Of a DNA stretch of 64,000 nt, positions 16,777 through 25,722 are shown one piece after another. This DNA is from Streptomyces sp. 11x1 (GTDB lineage: Bacteria; Actinomycetota; Actinomycetes; Streptomycetales; Streptomycetaceae): NCBI RefSeq assembly GCF_032598905.1, contig NZ_CP122458.1:4675001-4739000 (forward strand), given 5' to 3'. Position 1 is the first letter of the stretch; the number at the start of each line of letters is the position of its first letter. The translations under genes were made by a program, and so were the position numbers. The notes below the pieces were generated by a model, which did not search any database, was not told where the DNA came from, and saw only the letters and a list, made by a program, of their open reading frames with translations.

Positions 16777-16848
16777 ACGCCTAGAGATATCAGGCCATGC
16801 CTTCAGCTGTATTAGACGTATCTGTGCTGGTCACTTAGCGTTCGGCGC

Positions 16849-17238
16849 ATGACAGAGCGACACGCGATCCTCAGCGGCTCGGCCTTTGAGGAGCAGATCG
16901 GCTATGCCCGTGCCGTGGTCGACGGGGACTGGGTGCATGTGTCCGGGACGACCGGCTTCGACTACACCACCATGACGATCTCCGACGACGTGGTGGTGCA
17001 GGCCGAGCAGTGCCTGCGCAACATCGAGGCCGCGCTGGCCGAGGCGAAGTGCACCTTCGCCGACGTAGTGCGGGTGCGCTACTTGTTGCCCGACCGCGAA
17101 GACTTCGAGCCCTGCTGGCCGGTCCTACGCCGCTGCTTCGGCGACGTCCGACCGGCCGCCACGATGCTCATGTGCGGCCTCTCAGACCCCCGCATGAAGA
17201 TCGAGATAGAGGTGTACGCGCGAAGGGGCACCGCGTAG
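16849..17238 (+). CDS. RidA-family (YjgF/YER057c/UK114) protein
   Basis: 129 residues, the usual length. Family members hydrolyse reactive enamines/imines or act in related deaminations as trimers. Visible features: the N-terminal FEEQIGYARAVVDGDWVHVSG, QAEQCLRNIEAALAEA, and the C-terminal ATMLMCGLSDPRMKIEIEV. The Arg that binds the carboxylate in canonical RidA is not at the expected place in that last motif (GL-DPRMKIEIE with Arg shifted), so it may be one of the Rid subfamilies rather than RidA itself. Probably regulated by the divergent LysR protein. Confidence 0.85.
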   Translation: MTERHAILSGSAFEEQIGYARAVVDGDWVHVSGTTGFDYTTMTISDDVVVQAEQCLRNIEAALAEAKCTFADVVRVRYLLPDREDFEPCWPVLRRCFGDVRPAATMLMCGLSDPRMKIEIEVYARRGTA

Positions 17239-17295
17239 CAGCCGGATCTGCGCTGAGGGAGCGGGGGCGTCGTGCCCGACGGCGGGCGGGGCGAT

Positions 17296-17567
17296 ATGAC
17301 ACATCACGAGTGGACTCGGCTGGAGCCGCTGCTGCCCAGCAGCGGACGGCCGGGCGGCCGGTGGAGCGATCACCGCACGGTGATCAACGGCATCCTCTAT
17401 CGTCTGCGGACCGGCGTCCCCTGGCCCGACCTGCCCTCACCGTACGGGCCGTGGAAAACCGTCTACGAACGGCACCGACGCTGGTCAGCGGACGGCACCT
17501 GGGACGTGATCCTCCGCTCCCTGCCGGCCCATGCCGACGCCGAAGGCCGCATCGACTCGACACGGCA
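17296..17567 (+). pseudogene. Truncated IS5-family transposase N terminus
   Basis: About 90 residues matching the IS5/IS4-type N-terminal DUF4096 region: WTRLEPLLPSS, RWSDHRTVINGILYRLRTG and VPWPDLPSPYGPWKTVYERH. The frame then runs into unrelated sequence at about HADAEGR with no DDE catalytic core. Remnant of an insertion event or recombination at the start of the methyltransferase block. Confidence 0.78.
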
Positions 17568-17650
17568 TCGGCCCCGACCTGCCCGACCACGATGCGGGTC
17601 GCGCCGCTCCGGGCGCTGCCCGTGTCAGTGGCACGCGCTACGTTCCGGGG

Positions 17651-18298
17651 ATGGTCGAACCGGACTCCCTCTGCGCCACCCGCGATGCCTACAACGCCGT
17701 CGCACCGCGCTACGCACAGCACTTCGCCGACACTCTGCGCGACCGGCCGCTGGAACGGGCGCTGCTCGCCGCGTTCGCCGAGTCGGTGCGCGCTGGTGGC
17801 GCAGGCGAGGTCGCGGATCTGGGCTGCGGACCCGGCCATATCACCGCTCATCTGGGACAACTGGGACTGCGGGCCTTCGGTGTCGACGCGTCGCCCGCCA
17901 TGATCGGGCTGGCACGGGACGCCAACCCGGGGCTGCGGTTCCAGGTGGGCTCGATGGCAGCGCTCGACATCGCGGACGGCACCCTGGGCGGGGTGCTCGC
18001 GCGGTCCTCGATCATCCACATCCCACCCCAGGACCTCCCGACCGTGGTCGCGGAGTTCGCCCGGGTCCTGGCCCCTGGCGGCCACCTGCTGATCAGCTGC
18101 TACGCCACCGACGACTCCGCCATCCCCCAGCAGTCCTTCGACCACTCCGTGATGACGGCCTATCGCTGGTCGCCCGACCGCCTGGCGGGACTGCTGCGCG
18201 ACGTCGGCGTAAGCGAGATCGCCCGGCTACTGTGCGAGCCGAAGCCATCCGACAAGCGGCAGTTCCAGGAGCTGCACTTGCTGGCGACCAAGAACTAG
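17651..18298 (+). CDS. Class I SAM-dependent methyltransferase
   Basis: 215 residues from the ATG at 17651. N-terminal YNAVAPRYAQHF, then the SAM-binding motif I VADLGCGPGHITAHL (near residue 55), an acidic motif II region FGVDASPAMIGLAR, and the post-motif segment IIHIPPQDLPTVVAEFARVLAPGGHLLI. The small-molecule type (Methyltransf_11/25) is likely; substrate unknown. It stands alone beside the transposase remnant and may have arrived with it. Confidence 0.88.
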   Translation: MVEPDSLCATRDAYNAVAPRYAQHFADTLRDRPLERALLAAFAESVRAGGAGEVADLGCGPGHITAHLGQLGLRAFGVDASPAMIGLARDANPGLRFQVGSMAALDIADGTLGGVLARSSIIHIPPQDLPTVVAEFARVLAPGGHLLISCYATDDSAIPQQSFDHSVMTAYRWSPDRLAGLLRDVGVSEIARLLCEPKPSDKRQFQELHLLATKN

Positions 18299-18635
18299 TC
18301 ACCCGACCAGTGGGACCGCCAGTCGGACGCGGTTGCCTACCTCCGGCGCCCTATCCCCCGGACTGCTGGGGGCGGTGGCTCAGCCTGTCCGTGTGCGCGG
18401 CTTGACCGCCCAGGAGAGGCAGAAGCTGCAGCCGCAACGCCCGCCACCACGACGTCCTGGCCGCCAACGCGGCGAACGTGCCCGCATCCTCAGCGAAAGC
18501 CTCTGTTGGGGCGGACGCCTTCTCGTCGCCGCAGCCCGAGTGACCCGACGAACCCACGCGGTCGGGGCACTGGCCGGGAGGACGACGGTCGCCGACGGTC
18601 CGGTTCGGTCACCGTCTCGGCAACCAGCGCACTGG
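18299..18635. other. Region without a confident gene
   Basis: Convergent spacer between the methyltransferase and the MarR/GbsR-like gene. Reading frames here are short and lack starts. One rightward stretch (LTAQERQKLQ) faintly recalls an IS630-type transposase N terminus, so decayed mobile DNA is possible. Confidence 0.4.
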
Positions 18636-19145
18636 TCAGTCCCGGCCGAAGAGTTCGTCGCGGTGGGTGCGCCAGCGGTTCATCATCGCCTCGACCTCGG
18701 TCTCGAGGAACTCGAAGAAGGCGAGGGTCTCCGAGAGCCGGCGGCCCGCCGGGCTGTCGGCGCCCAGGCTGGCGACGCCCTCGCGCAGCGCCTCCTCCCA
18801 CCGCTTGATGATGGCCTCGCGGTTGGTGAGGGCCTCGTACCACTGTTCGCTGTGGACGCGGTAGCGCTCACGGCGCGAACCGGGCTCGCGTTCGCGCGAG
18901 ACCAGGTGCACCTGGGCGAGATAGCGCACCGCGCCCGAGACGGCGGCGGGGCTGATCCGCAACTGCTCACCCAGCTCGACCGAGGTCAGCGCACCGGTGT
19001 CGGAGGCCAGGAGCGCGGCGAAGACGCGGGCGGGCATACGCGCCATCCCGGCCTCGACGAGCTGCGCCGCGAAGAGTTCGACGAAACGGGAGACCGACTC
19101 CGGGTCCCGCTCCGGAACATCCGCCTCGGCCCTCGACTCCACCAT
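18636..19145 (-). CDS. MarR/GbsR-type transcriptional regulator
   Basis: 169 residues from the ATG at 19145. Winged helix: MPARVFAALLASDTGALTSVELGEQLRISPAAVSGAVRYL, with a wing carrying REREPGSRRERY. The C-terminal half is helical (EFLETEVEAMMNRW) as in GbsR/HTH_MarR proteins that dimerise through it. It is divergent from an ABC exporter operon; the spacer contains an AT-rich stretch and a direct repeat, so it most likely represses the exporter and responds to its substrate. Confidence 0.85.
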   Translation of the reverse strand: MVESRAEADVPERDPESVSRFVELFAAQLVEAGMARMPARVFAALLASDTGALTSVELGEQLRISPAAVSGAVRYLAQVHLVSREREPGSRRERYRVHSEQWYEALTNREAIIKRWEEALREGVASLGADSPAGRRLSETLAFFEFLETEVEAMMNRWRTHRDELFGRD

Positions 19146-19265
19146 CCCTCGATCATCTCCCCTGGTCGAACGCCGGTCGCGCACCGCCCCCGCACCGCTC
19201 GGGTGCCCTCACCGACGCCCCAACCAGCCTACCGGCGGTTTATACGTTTCCTTAACTTCACAAAT

Positions 19266-19292
19266 TTCTGAAGCAAGCGTACGTTCTGAAGC
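19266..19292. promoter_or_regulatory. Direct repeat TTCTGAAGC in the regulator/exporter spacer
   Basis: TTCTGAAGC occurs at 19266-19274 and again at 19284-19292, 18 bases apart; the second copy abuts the exporter ATG and there is no recognisable ribosome site. This suggests a leaderless transcript and an operator at its start. Confidence 0.5.
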
Positions 19293-20198
19293 ATGACGAA
19301 GGCCAACCCCGCCCTAGAGGTGTCCGGACTCCACAAGTCCTTCGGACGCACGCACGCCCTCGCCGGCCTCGACCTGACCGTCGAGACCGGCGAGGTCCAC
19401 GGCTTCCTCGGCCCCAACGGCTCCGGAAAGTCCACCACCATCCGCGTCCTGCTCGGCCTGCTGCGCGCCGACGCGGGCACCGTCCGGGTGCTGGGCCGCG
19501 ACCCGTGGTCGGACGCGGTGGAGGTGCACCGCCGGATCGCGTACGTGCCGGGTGACGTGACCCTCTGGCGCAACCTGTCCGGCGGCGAGGTCATCGACCT
19601 CTACGGGCGGCTCCGGGGCGGACTGGACGCCCGGCGCCGGGCCGATCTCGTCGAACGGTTCGAACTCGACCCCACGAAGAAGGGTCGTACGTACTCCAAG
19701 GGCAACCGTCAGAAGGTCGCCCTCGTCGCCGCCTTCGCCTCCGACGTCGACCTCCTCATCCTGGACGAGCCGACCTCGGGTCTGGACCCGCTGATGGAGG
19801 AGGTCTTCCAGCGCTGTGTGCGCGAGGAGCGCGACCGGGGCCGTACGGTCCTGCTGTCGTCCCACATCCTCAGCGAGGTCGAGGAGCTGTGCGACCGGGT
19901 GAGCATCATCCGCAAGGGCGTCACCGTCGAGAGTGGTTCCCTCGCCGACCTGCGCCATCTGACCCGGACCACCGTCACCGCCGAACTGGCGGCCCCTCCC
20001 AACGGCCTGGCCCACCTCCCCGGCGTCCACGACCTCGACGTCCAGGGCCACCGCGTCCGCCTCCAGGTCGACACCGCCGAACTCAACGCCGTCCTGCGCT
20101 CCCTGACCGAGTCCGGCGTACGGTCCCTGACCTCGACGCCGCCGACGCTGGAGGAGCTGTTCCTGCGGCACTACCAGGCGGAAGAGGTGGCCACGTGA
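19293..20198 (+). CDS. ABC transporter ATP-binding protein (drug-exporter type)
   Basis: 301 residues. Walker [10 protein letters not shown] near residue 45, Q-loop region replaced by [16 protein letters not shown], signature region YSKGNRQKV, Walker [15 protein letters not shown]-loop SSHILSE. The C-terminal extension (about 80 residues) is of the DrrA/CcmA type. It energises the permease encoded next, which overlaps it. Likely exports a lipophilic compound or antibiotic and is likely controlled by the divergent MarR/GbsR-type gene. Confidence 0.95.
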   Translation: MTKANPALEVSGLHKSFGRTHALAGLDLTVETGEVHGFLGPNGSGKSTTIRVLLGLLRADAGTVRVLGRDPWSDAVEVHRRIAYVPGDVTLWRNLSGGEVIDLYGRLRGGLDARRRADLVERFELDPTKKGRTYSKGNRQKVALVAAFASDVDLLILDEPTSGLDPLMEEVFQRCVREERDRGRTVLLSSHILSEVEELCDRVSIIRKGVTVESGSLADLRHLTRTTVTAELAAPPNGLAHLPGVHDLDVQGHRVRLQVDTAELNAVLRSLTESGVRSLTSTPPTLEELFLRHYQAEEVAT

Positions 20199-21841
20199 TG
20201 ACCACGACCGCCGACAGTTCGGGCGGCACCGACACCGGTCTCGCGGGGACACCCGCCGTACGGTCCGGAGGCAGCCGTCAACTGGCCGGTACGGGGACCC
20301 TGTTGCGGTTCGCCCTGCGCCGTGACCGCGTGATGGTGCCGGCCTGGGTCGCGGTGACCGGGCTGATGGTCCTCTCCATGCCGAACAGCCTCGGCGCCCT
20401 GTACGGCACCGCCGCCGAACGTGCCGACCTCATGCGCCAGTTGGCCACCAACTCCTCGCTGCGCGCCCTGATCGGCCCGGTCTTCGACGACTCCCTCGGT
20501 GCCCTGACCGCCTGGCGCGTCGGGGTCTTCAGCGGTCTCCTCGCTGCCGTCATGAGCCTCCTCGTCGTCATCCGCCACACCCGCGACGAGGAGGAGAGCG
20601 GCCGCCAGGAGCTGATCGCCTCGGGCACGGTCGGCCGCCGAGCCTCGCTGACCGCCGCCCTGCTCACGGCCGCCGTCGCCAACGGCGGGCTCGCGCTGCT
20701 GGTCACGCTGGGGCTGGCGGGGCACGGCGCGGTCGGCGCGCTGGCCTTGGGGCTGGGGATCGCGGGCGTCGGGATGGTGTTCGCAACGATGGCGGCGGTC
20801 GTGGCGCAGCTGACGGAGAGCGCGCGGCTGGCGCGGGGGCTGACGGCCGGTGCGCTGGGCGCGGCGTTCGTGCTGCGGGCGGCGGGCGACGCTTCCGAGA
20901 ACGAAGGTTCGTCTTTCTTTACGTGGGTGTCGCCGCTGGGGTGGCTCGAAAACGAGCGTTCGTTCGCGGACGAGCGATGGTGGGTGCTGCTGCTGTTCGT
21001 CGCGGCGGCGGTGATCCAGGGCTTGGTGGCGTACGAGCTCGCCGGGCGCCGCGACGTCGGCATGAGCTTCCTGCCGACCCGGCCGGGACCGGCGACCGGC
21101 CGACTGCGAACGGCCGGCGCGCTGGCCTGGCGGCTCCAGCGCGGCAGCGTCCTCGGCTGGAGCATCGGCTTCCTCCTCGCCGGGCTCGTCTACGGCGGCC
21201 TGACCGAGGGCACGGCCGACTTCGTCGGCGACAACAAGAGCGCACGCGAGATCTTCGAACGCATGGGCGGGCAGTCCGGGCTGACCAACGCCTTCCTGGC
21301 GTCGATGATCGGCGTGCTCGGGCTGGTCGCGGCGCTCTACATCGTCGGCGCGGTGCTCCGGCTGCACGGCGAGGAGACCTCCGGGCGTGCCGAGCCGCTT
21401 CTCGCGAACCGGCTGAGCCGGCTGCGCTGGGCCGCCGGGCATCTGGTGATCGCCTTCGGCGGAACCGTCTGGATCATGGTCCTCGCCGGTCTCGGCTTCA
21501 CCCTCGGCTACGGCAAGGAGGCCGGTCCGATCCTGGGCGCGTGTCTCGTCCAGGTCGCCGGGGTCTGGGTGATCGGCGGTGCCGCCGTGCTGCTCCACGG
21601 GCTCACCCCCCGGGCGGCGACCGCGGCCTGGGGCCTCGCCGGCGCCGTCCTCCTCATCGGCTGGATCGGCCCCGCCCTCAATGCCCCCGGCTGGGTCCTC
21701 GATCTCTCCCCCTTCGGCCACCTCCCGAAGCTGCCGGGCGGCACGATGGACTGGACGCCGGTACTGGCCCTGACCGGGATCGCGGTGGTCCTGGTGGCCG
21801 GCGGTCTGGCGGGGCTGCGGCGACGGGATGTGGGCGGCTGA
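20198..21841 (+). CDS. ABC transporter permease, 547 aa
   Basis: Start at the ATG overlapping the upstream stop (TGATG at 20196-20200; GTG at 20195 is an alternative). About twelve predicted membrane helices in two six-helix halves, the duplicated arrangement of actinobacterial exporter permeases: first half through VAQLTESARLARGLTAG, second half from LRTAGALAWRLQRGSVLG. The segment between the halves carries the lysine/arginine-poor loop FLPTRPGPATGR. It forms the membrane part of the exporter with the preceding ATPase. Confidence 0.9.
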   Translation: MTTTADSSGGTDTGLAGTPAVRSGGSRQLAGTGTLLRFALRRDRVMVPAWVAVTGLMVLSMPNSLGALYGTAAERADLMRQLATNSSLRALIGPVFDDSLGALTAWRVGVFSGLLAAVMSLLVVIRHTRDEEESGRQELIASGTVGRRASLTAALLTAAVANGGLALLVTLGLAGHGAVGALALGLGIAGVGMVFATMAAVVAQLTESARLARGLTAGALGAAFVLRAAGDASENEGSSFFTWVSPLGWLENERSFADERWWVLLLFVAAAVIQGLVAYELAGRRDVGMSFLPTRPGPATGRLRTAGALAWRLQRGSVLGWSIGFLLAGLVYGGLTEGTADFVGDNKSAREIFERMGGQSGLTNAFLASMIGVLGLVAALYIVGAVLRLHGEETSGRAEPLLANRLSRLRWAAGHLVIAFGGTVWIMVLAGLGFTLGYGKEAGPILGACLVQVAGVWVIGGAAVLLHGLTPRAATAAWGLAGAVLLIGWIGPALNAPGWVLDLSPFGHLPKLPGGTMDWTPVLALTGIAVVLVAGGLAGLRRRDVGG

Positions 21842-22051
21842 GGGGACAGGGACCACGGCGGGCGGAAACGACCGCCGGCAGGAGCATCAGCAGGCGGGGT
21901 CGGGCGAGGGGGCCGGGGTTGGATCGGCAGAGTGTTTCCGGGTGTGGTGGGTGTGCCCTGTCGGGGGTGGGCGCGGTGGCCGCGACCCTCGTCTGGGGGG
22001 CCTCGGACCGGACCCGGCGCCATCTGGGGGGGCGGCTTCGAGGGCGAGGAC

Positions 22052-22300
22052 ATGGACTACACCGTCCTCGCCACCGAACTCCCCCTCGTCGCCCTGGCCG
22101 GCGCCGCCCTCCCCGCCGCCGTCTGCCTGGCGATCGCGCTCCTGCTGGCCCGCCGACGGAGGTCGAGGGCAGGTGCGGGGCACGCGCCAGAGCCGAGGCA
22201 CGCGCCGGAGCCGAAGCCGCGACCAGGGGCTGGTCCGGAGCCAGGCCCCAGGTCGGGGCCGCGGTCGGGCGCCGCCGGACCCTCAGATCTCGACCGCTAG
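22052..22300 (+). CDS. Possible small membrane protein, 82 aa
   Basis: ATG at 22052 preceded by GAGGGCGAGGA. One hydrophobic helix (ELPLVALAGAALPAAVCLAI) followed by RRRR and a repetitive Pro/Glu/Ala/Gly tail (APEPRHAPEPKPRPG). The 3' end overlaps the convergent P450 gene by 18 bases. The tail is compositionally biased by high GC, so the call is tentative. Confidence 0.4.
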   Translation: MDYTVLATELPLVALAGAALPAAVCLAIALLLARRRRSRAGAGHAPEPRHAPEPKPRPGAGPEPGPRSGPRSGAAGPSDLDR

Positions 22301-23500
22301 GCCGTCCAGGCCCCGGATCACGAAGTTCGGCTTGCGGGTCGGCTCGGTGGTGAGGGCGAGGGTCGGGGCCCGCTCCAGGAGTGCCGTCATCGAGGCCGCG
22401 AGTTCGATACGGGCGAGGGGCGCGCCGATGCAGTAGTGGATGCCCGCGCTGAAGGAGATGTGCGGGTTCTCGCGGCGGGTGAGGTCCAGCTTCTCCGGGT
22501 CGGCGAACACGGCCGGGTCATGGTTCGCGGACCCGAACAGCATCGCGATCTCCGCGCCCCGGGGGACCGTCGTCCCGTCGATCTCGATGTCGTCCAGCAC
22601 CCAGCGCTCGAACAGCTGCAGCGGGGTGTCGTACCGCATCAGCTCCTCCACCGCCGTCGGCACCAGCGAGTGGTCCGCACGCAGGGCCGCCAGCTGGTCG
22701 GGGTTGCGGAACAGCGCCCACCAGCCGTTGACCGTGGCGTTCACCGTGGCCTCGTGGCCCGCGTTCAGCAGGAGCACACAGGTCGAGATCATCTCCTGCT
22801 CGGTGAGCCGGTCGCCCTCGTCGTACGCGGCGATCAGGCCCGAGATCAGGTCCTCGCCCGGCTCCGCCCTGCGGTGCGCGATCAGGTCCCGCAGATAGTC
22901 CGAGAACTCCACCGACGCGCGCACCGCCCGCTTCGCCGTCTCCTCCGACGGGCTCAGCTCGTACATCCCGCAGATGTCCGCCGACCAGGGCCGCAACTGC
23001 GCCCGGTCCGACTCGGGGATGCCCAGCATCTCGGCGATCACCGCCACCGGCAGCGGCTCCGCGACGTCCGCCAGCAGGTCGCCGCCGCCGGCCTCGACCA
23101 GTGCGGCCACCAGCTCACCGGCCAGCTCCCGCACGTACGGCTTCAGCTGCTCCACCGTGCGCGGGGTGAACGCCTTCGAGACCAGCCGCCGGATCCGGGT
23201 GTGGTCCGGGGGCTCCAGGTCGAGCATCCCGTGGTCGTTCAGGGTGTGGAACGGCTCGTGCTCCGCCGGCGGGGCGGTGCGGCCGAAGTCGTCGTGCGTG
23301 AACCGGTGCTGGTACGTCCGCCCGAGCCGCCGGTCCCGCAGCAACGCCGAGACGTCCGCGTGGTGCGGGACGAGCCACTGGTTCGTGGGCTCGAAGTACC
23401 GCACCCGGCCCCGGGCCCGCAGCTCCGCGTACGCCGGGTACGGGTCAGCCACGAAGTCGGGGTCCCACGGGTCGAAAGCGAGGTCGGAAGCAGGTGCCAT
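22283..23500 (-). CDS. Cytochrome P450
   Basis: 405 residues, standard for soluble bacterial P450s (CYP107/105-like). I-helix oxygen-activating motif AGHEAT, K-helix ELMR, and heme-binding loop FSAGIHYCIGAPLAR with the proximal Cys. The N terminus has RYFEPTNQWLVPHHADVSALLRD. No ferredoxin gene is adjacent, so redox partners must come from elsewhere. Stereo- and regiospecific hydroxylation or epoxidation of a hydrophobic substrate is expected; identity unknown. Confidence 0.96.
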   Translation of the reverse strand: MAPASDLAFDPWDPDFVADPYPAYAELRARGRVRYFEPTNQWLVPHHADVSALLRDRRLGRTYQHRFTHDDFGRTAPPAEHEPFHTLNDHGMLDLEPPDHTRIRRLVSKAFTPRTVEQLKPYVRELAGELVAALVEAGGGDLLADVAEPLPVAVIAEMLGIPESDRAQLRPWSADICGMYELSPSEETAKRAVRASVEFSDYLRDLIAHRRAEPGEDLISGLIAAYDEGDRLTEQEMISTCVLLLNAGHEATVNATVNGWWALFRNPDQLAALRADHSLVPTAVEELMRYDTPLQLFERWVLDDIEIDGTTVPRGAEIAMLFGSANHDPAVFADPEKLDLTRRENPHISFSAGIHYCIGAPLARIELAASMTALLERAPTLALTTEPTRKPNFVIRGLDGLAVEI

Positions 23501-23582
23501 GAACGGACGCTAACCCGCGACCGGGCCCGCTGAACAGGGGGAACCGGCGTGTGACCTCTCCAAAACCGCTCCCGGTGCCCGG

Positions 23583-24248
23583 TCAGCCGGGGGTGACCAG
23601 CCGGGCCTCGTAGGCGAACACCGCCGCCTGTGTCCGGTCGCGCAGGCCCAGCTTGACCAGGATCCGGCTCACATGGGTCTTGATCGTGGACTCGGCGACC
23701 ACCAGGCGCTCCGCGATCTCCGAGTTCGACAGGCCCTGGGCGATCAGGACCAGGACCTCGGTCTCCCGGTCGGTGAGCTCGCCGTACGCCAGCTGGGCGG
23801 CCGCCGAGGGGCGGGGGGCCTGGGCCAGCTTGGAGAACTCCGTGATCAGCCGCTTGGTGACGGACGGCGCGAGGAGTGCCTCCCCGGAGGCCACCACCCG
23901 CACCCCGTCGGCCAGTTGGCGGGCCGAGGCGTCCTTGAGAAGGAACCCGGAGGCCCCCGCGCGCAGCGCCTGGTACACGTACTCGTCCAGGTCGAACGTC
24001 GTCAGCACCAGCACCTTCGCCCCGCCGTCCGACGCGACGATCTCCCGGGTGGCCTCGATGCCGTTCAGCTCGGGCATCCGGATGTCCATCAGGACGACGT
24101 CCGGCGACAGTTCCCGGACCCGGTCGACGGCGTCCCGGCCGTTCACCGCCTCGCCGACCACCTCGATGTCCGGCATCGCGCCGAGCAGCACGGAGAAGCC
24201 CTCGCGGACCATCATCTGGTCGTCGGCGATCAGCACACGGATCGTCAT
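23583..24248 (-). CDS. NarL/FixJ-type response regulator
   Basis: 221 residues. Receiver domain: acidic pair in VLIADDQMMVREG, phospho-acceptor Asp in DVVLMDIRMPELNG, Thr/Lys switch in VLTTFD and FLLKDAS. C-terminal LuxR-type HTH: LTDRETEVLVLIAQGLSNSEIAERLVV and STIKTHVSRILVKLGLRDR. The start ATG at 24248 overlaps the kinase stop (24245-24248), so the pair is translationally coupled. Confidence 0.96.
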   Translation of the reverse strand: MTIRVLIADDQMMVREGFSVLLGAMPDIEVVGEAVNGRDAVDRVRELSPDVVLMDIRMPELNGIEATREIVASDGGAKVLVLTTFDLDEYVYQALRAGASGFLLKDASARQLADGVRVVASGEALLAPSVTKRLITEFSKLAQAPRPSAAAQLAYGELTDRETEVLVLIAQGLSNSEIAERLVVAESTIKTHVSRILVKLGLRDRTQAAVFAYEARLVTPG

Positions 24249-25591
24249 GCGTCGGCCTCGCTCGCGCCGGCCACCGGCAGGAACACCGTCACCTCGTAGC
24301 CTCCGTCCGGCGTCTCGTTCGCCGTCATCTCGCCGTTCAGCATGGTGACGCGCTCCCGCATGCCGGTGAGGCCGTGGCCCGTGCCGTGGGTGGACTTCAC
24401 CAGGTTCACCTCCGGTGGCGGGCCGTTGACCACGCGCAGCCCGAGGCCGCCCAGGACGTAGCCGATCTCCACGCGGGCCGTCGCCCCGGGTGCGTGCCGC
24501 AGGGTGTTGCTGAGGGCCTCCTGCACGATCCGGTACGCCGACAGCTCCACGCCCTGCGGAAGCTCGCGGACCGCTCCGGTGACCGCCTTGTCGACCGTCA
24601 GCCCGGCCTCGCGCACATTGGCGAGCAGGCCGTCGAGGTCGGCGAGGGTGGGCTGCGGGGCGTCCGGGGCCTCGTAGTCCTCGGCACGGACCACCCCGAG
24701 GACACGGCGCAGCTCGGTGAGCGCGGCCACCGCGTTCTCCCGGATCGTGGCGAAGGCCTGCTCCAGCTCCGGCGGCGGGTTCTCCACGCGGTAGGGCGCG
24801 GCCTCGGCCTGGATGGCGACCACCGACATGTGGTGGGCGACCACGTCGTGCAGCTCGCGGGCGATCGTGGTGCGCTCCTCCAGGAGGGTGCGCCGGGAGC
24901 GCTCGTGCTCGGTCACCGTCTGCTGGGCGGTGACCTCCCGCTGGGCCGTGCGGCGGATGGTCAGCGCGGAGACGGCCAGCAGGGACATCGCGGAGATGAC
25001 GAGCAGGGGGCCCGTGTTGGACGCGTAGTGAGCGCCGCCGATCGTGCTTTCCACGAACACCCCGTACGCCGCGGTCAGCCCCCACATCCAGGCGGCTATG
25101 CGCGGCCGGCTGCGCAGGGCCACCACCGTCATCACCACCAGGTGGGTGGCGAAGCTGCCGGCCGTCCACGGCCAGTCGTCCCACATGTCGCTGAACACCG
25201 AGGTCAGCGGGGTGGCGATCATGGACGCCCAGAAGGCGGCCACGGGCCGGACCATGGTCAGCAGGATCGGGATCAGGGCGAAGGCCGCCGCGATCAGGGC
25301 GGCGATGCCGTCGCCGTCGGTGGCGGAGGCGGCGATGGTCATCGAGAGCAGGCCCGCCGCCACCACCGCCGCGTGCGGGGCCCAGGCCGCATAGGCACGG
25401 AGACGGCCGGAGAGCCTGCTGGTGAACAGGCCGTCCATCTTCATGGGCGGCATCGGCCGGTAGGCGAACGCGTCATCGATCAGGTCGTGTCGCAGCCTGC
25501 GCCACGCGTCCATCACCACCCGGAACTCCGGGCTGCTCGGCTTGCCCCCGCCGCGTGAGGGCATCGTCTGCGTCTGGGTCGTCTCGGTCAC
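24245..25591 (-). CDS. DesK-type sensor histidine kinase
   Basis: 448 residues. Six or so membrane helices (residues about 65-205), then HisKA_3 with the phospho-acceptor His in ARELHDVVAHHMSVVAIQA, then an HATPase domain (YRIVQEALSNTLRHAPGATA N-box, GTGHGLTGMRERV G-box). It autophosphorylates and signals to the overlapping response regulator. The C terminus reads into the regulator's start. Signal unknown; membrane-perturbing compounds are common cues in this family. Confidence 0.95.
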   Translation of the reverse strand: MTETTQTQTMPSRGGGKPSSPEFRVVMDAWRRLRHDLIDDAFAYRPMPPMKMDGLFTSRLSGRLRAYAAWAPHAAVVAAGLLSMTIAASATDGDGIAALIAAAFALIPILLTMVRPVAAFWASMIATPLTSVFSDMWDDWPWTAGSFATHLVVMTVVALRSRPRIAAWMWGLTAAYGVFVESTIGGAHYASNTGPLLVISAMSLLAVSALTIRRTAQREVTAQQTVTEHERSRRTLLEERTTIARELHDVVAHHMSVVAIQAEAAPYRVENPPPELEQAFATIRENAVAALTELRRVLGVVRAEDYEAPDAPQPTLADLDGLLANVREAGLTVDKAVTGAVRELPQGVELSAYRIVQEALSNTLRHAPGATARVEIGYVLGGLGLRVVNGPPPEVNLVKSTHGTGHGLTGMRERVTMLNGEMTANETPDGGYEVTVFLPVAGASEADA

Positions 25592-25722
25592 GTGGAAAAC
25601 GGTAGGCGGAGGGCGGGTGTGCCGTCGTCACCAGTGAGGAGGGTCTGTCCGGGTCCGTCTCAGGTACTACGGGTCGAGTGCGGGGCGGGGGCGGGAACCC
25701 GCAGGGGGCTCGGCTCCGTCGT

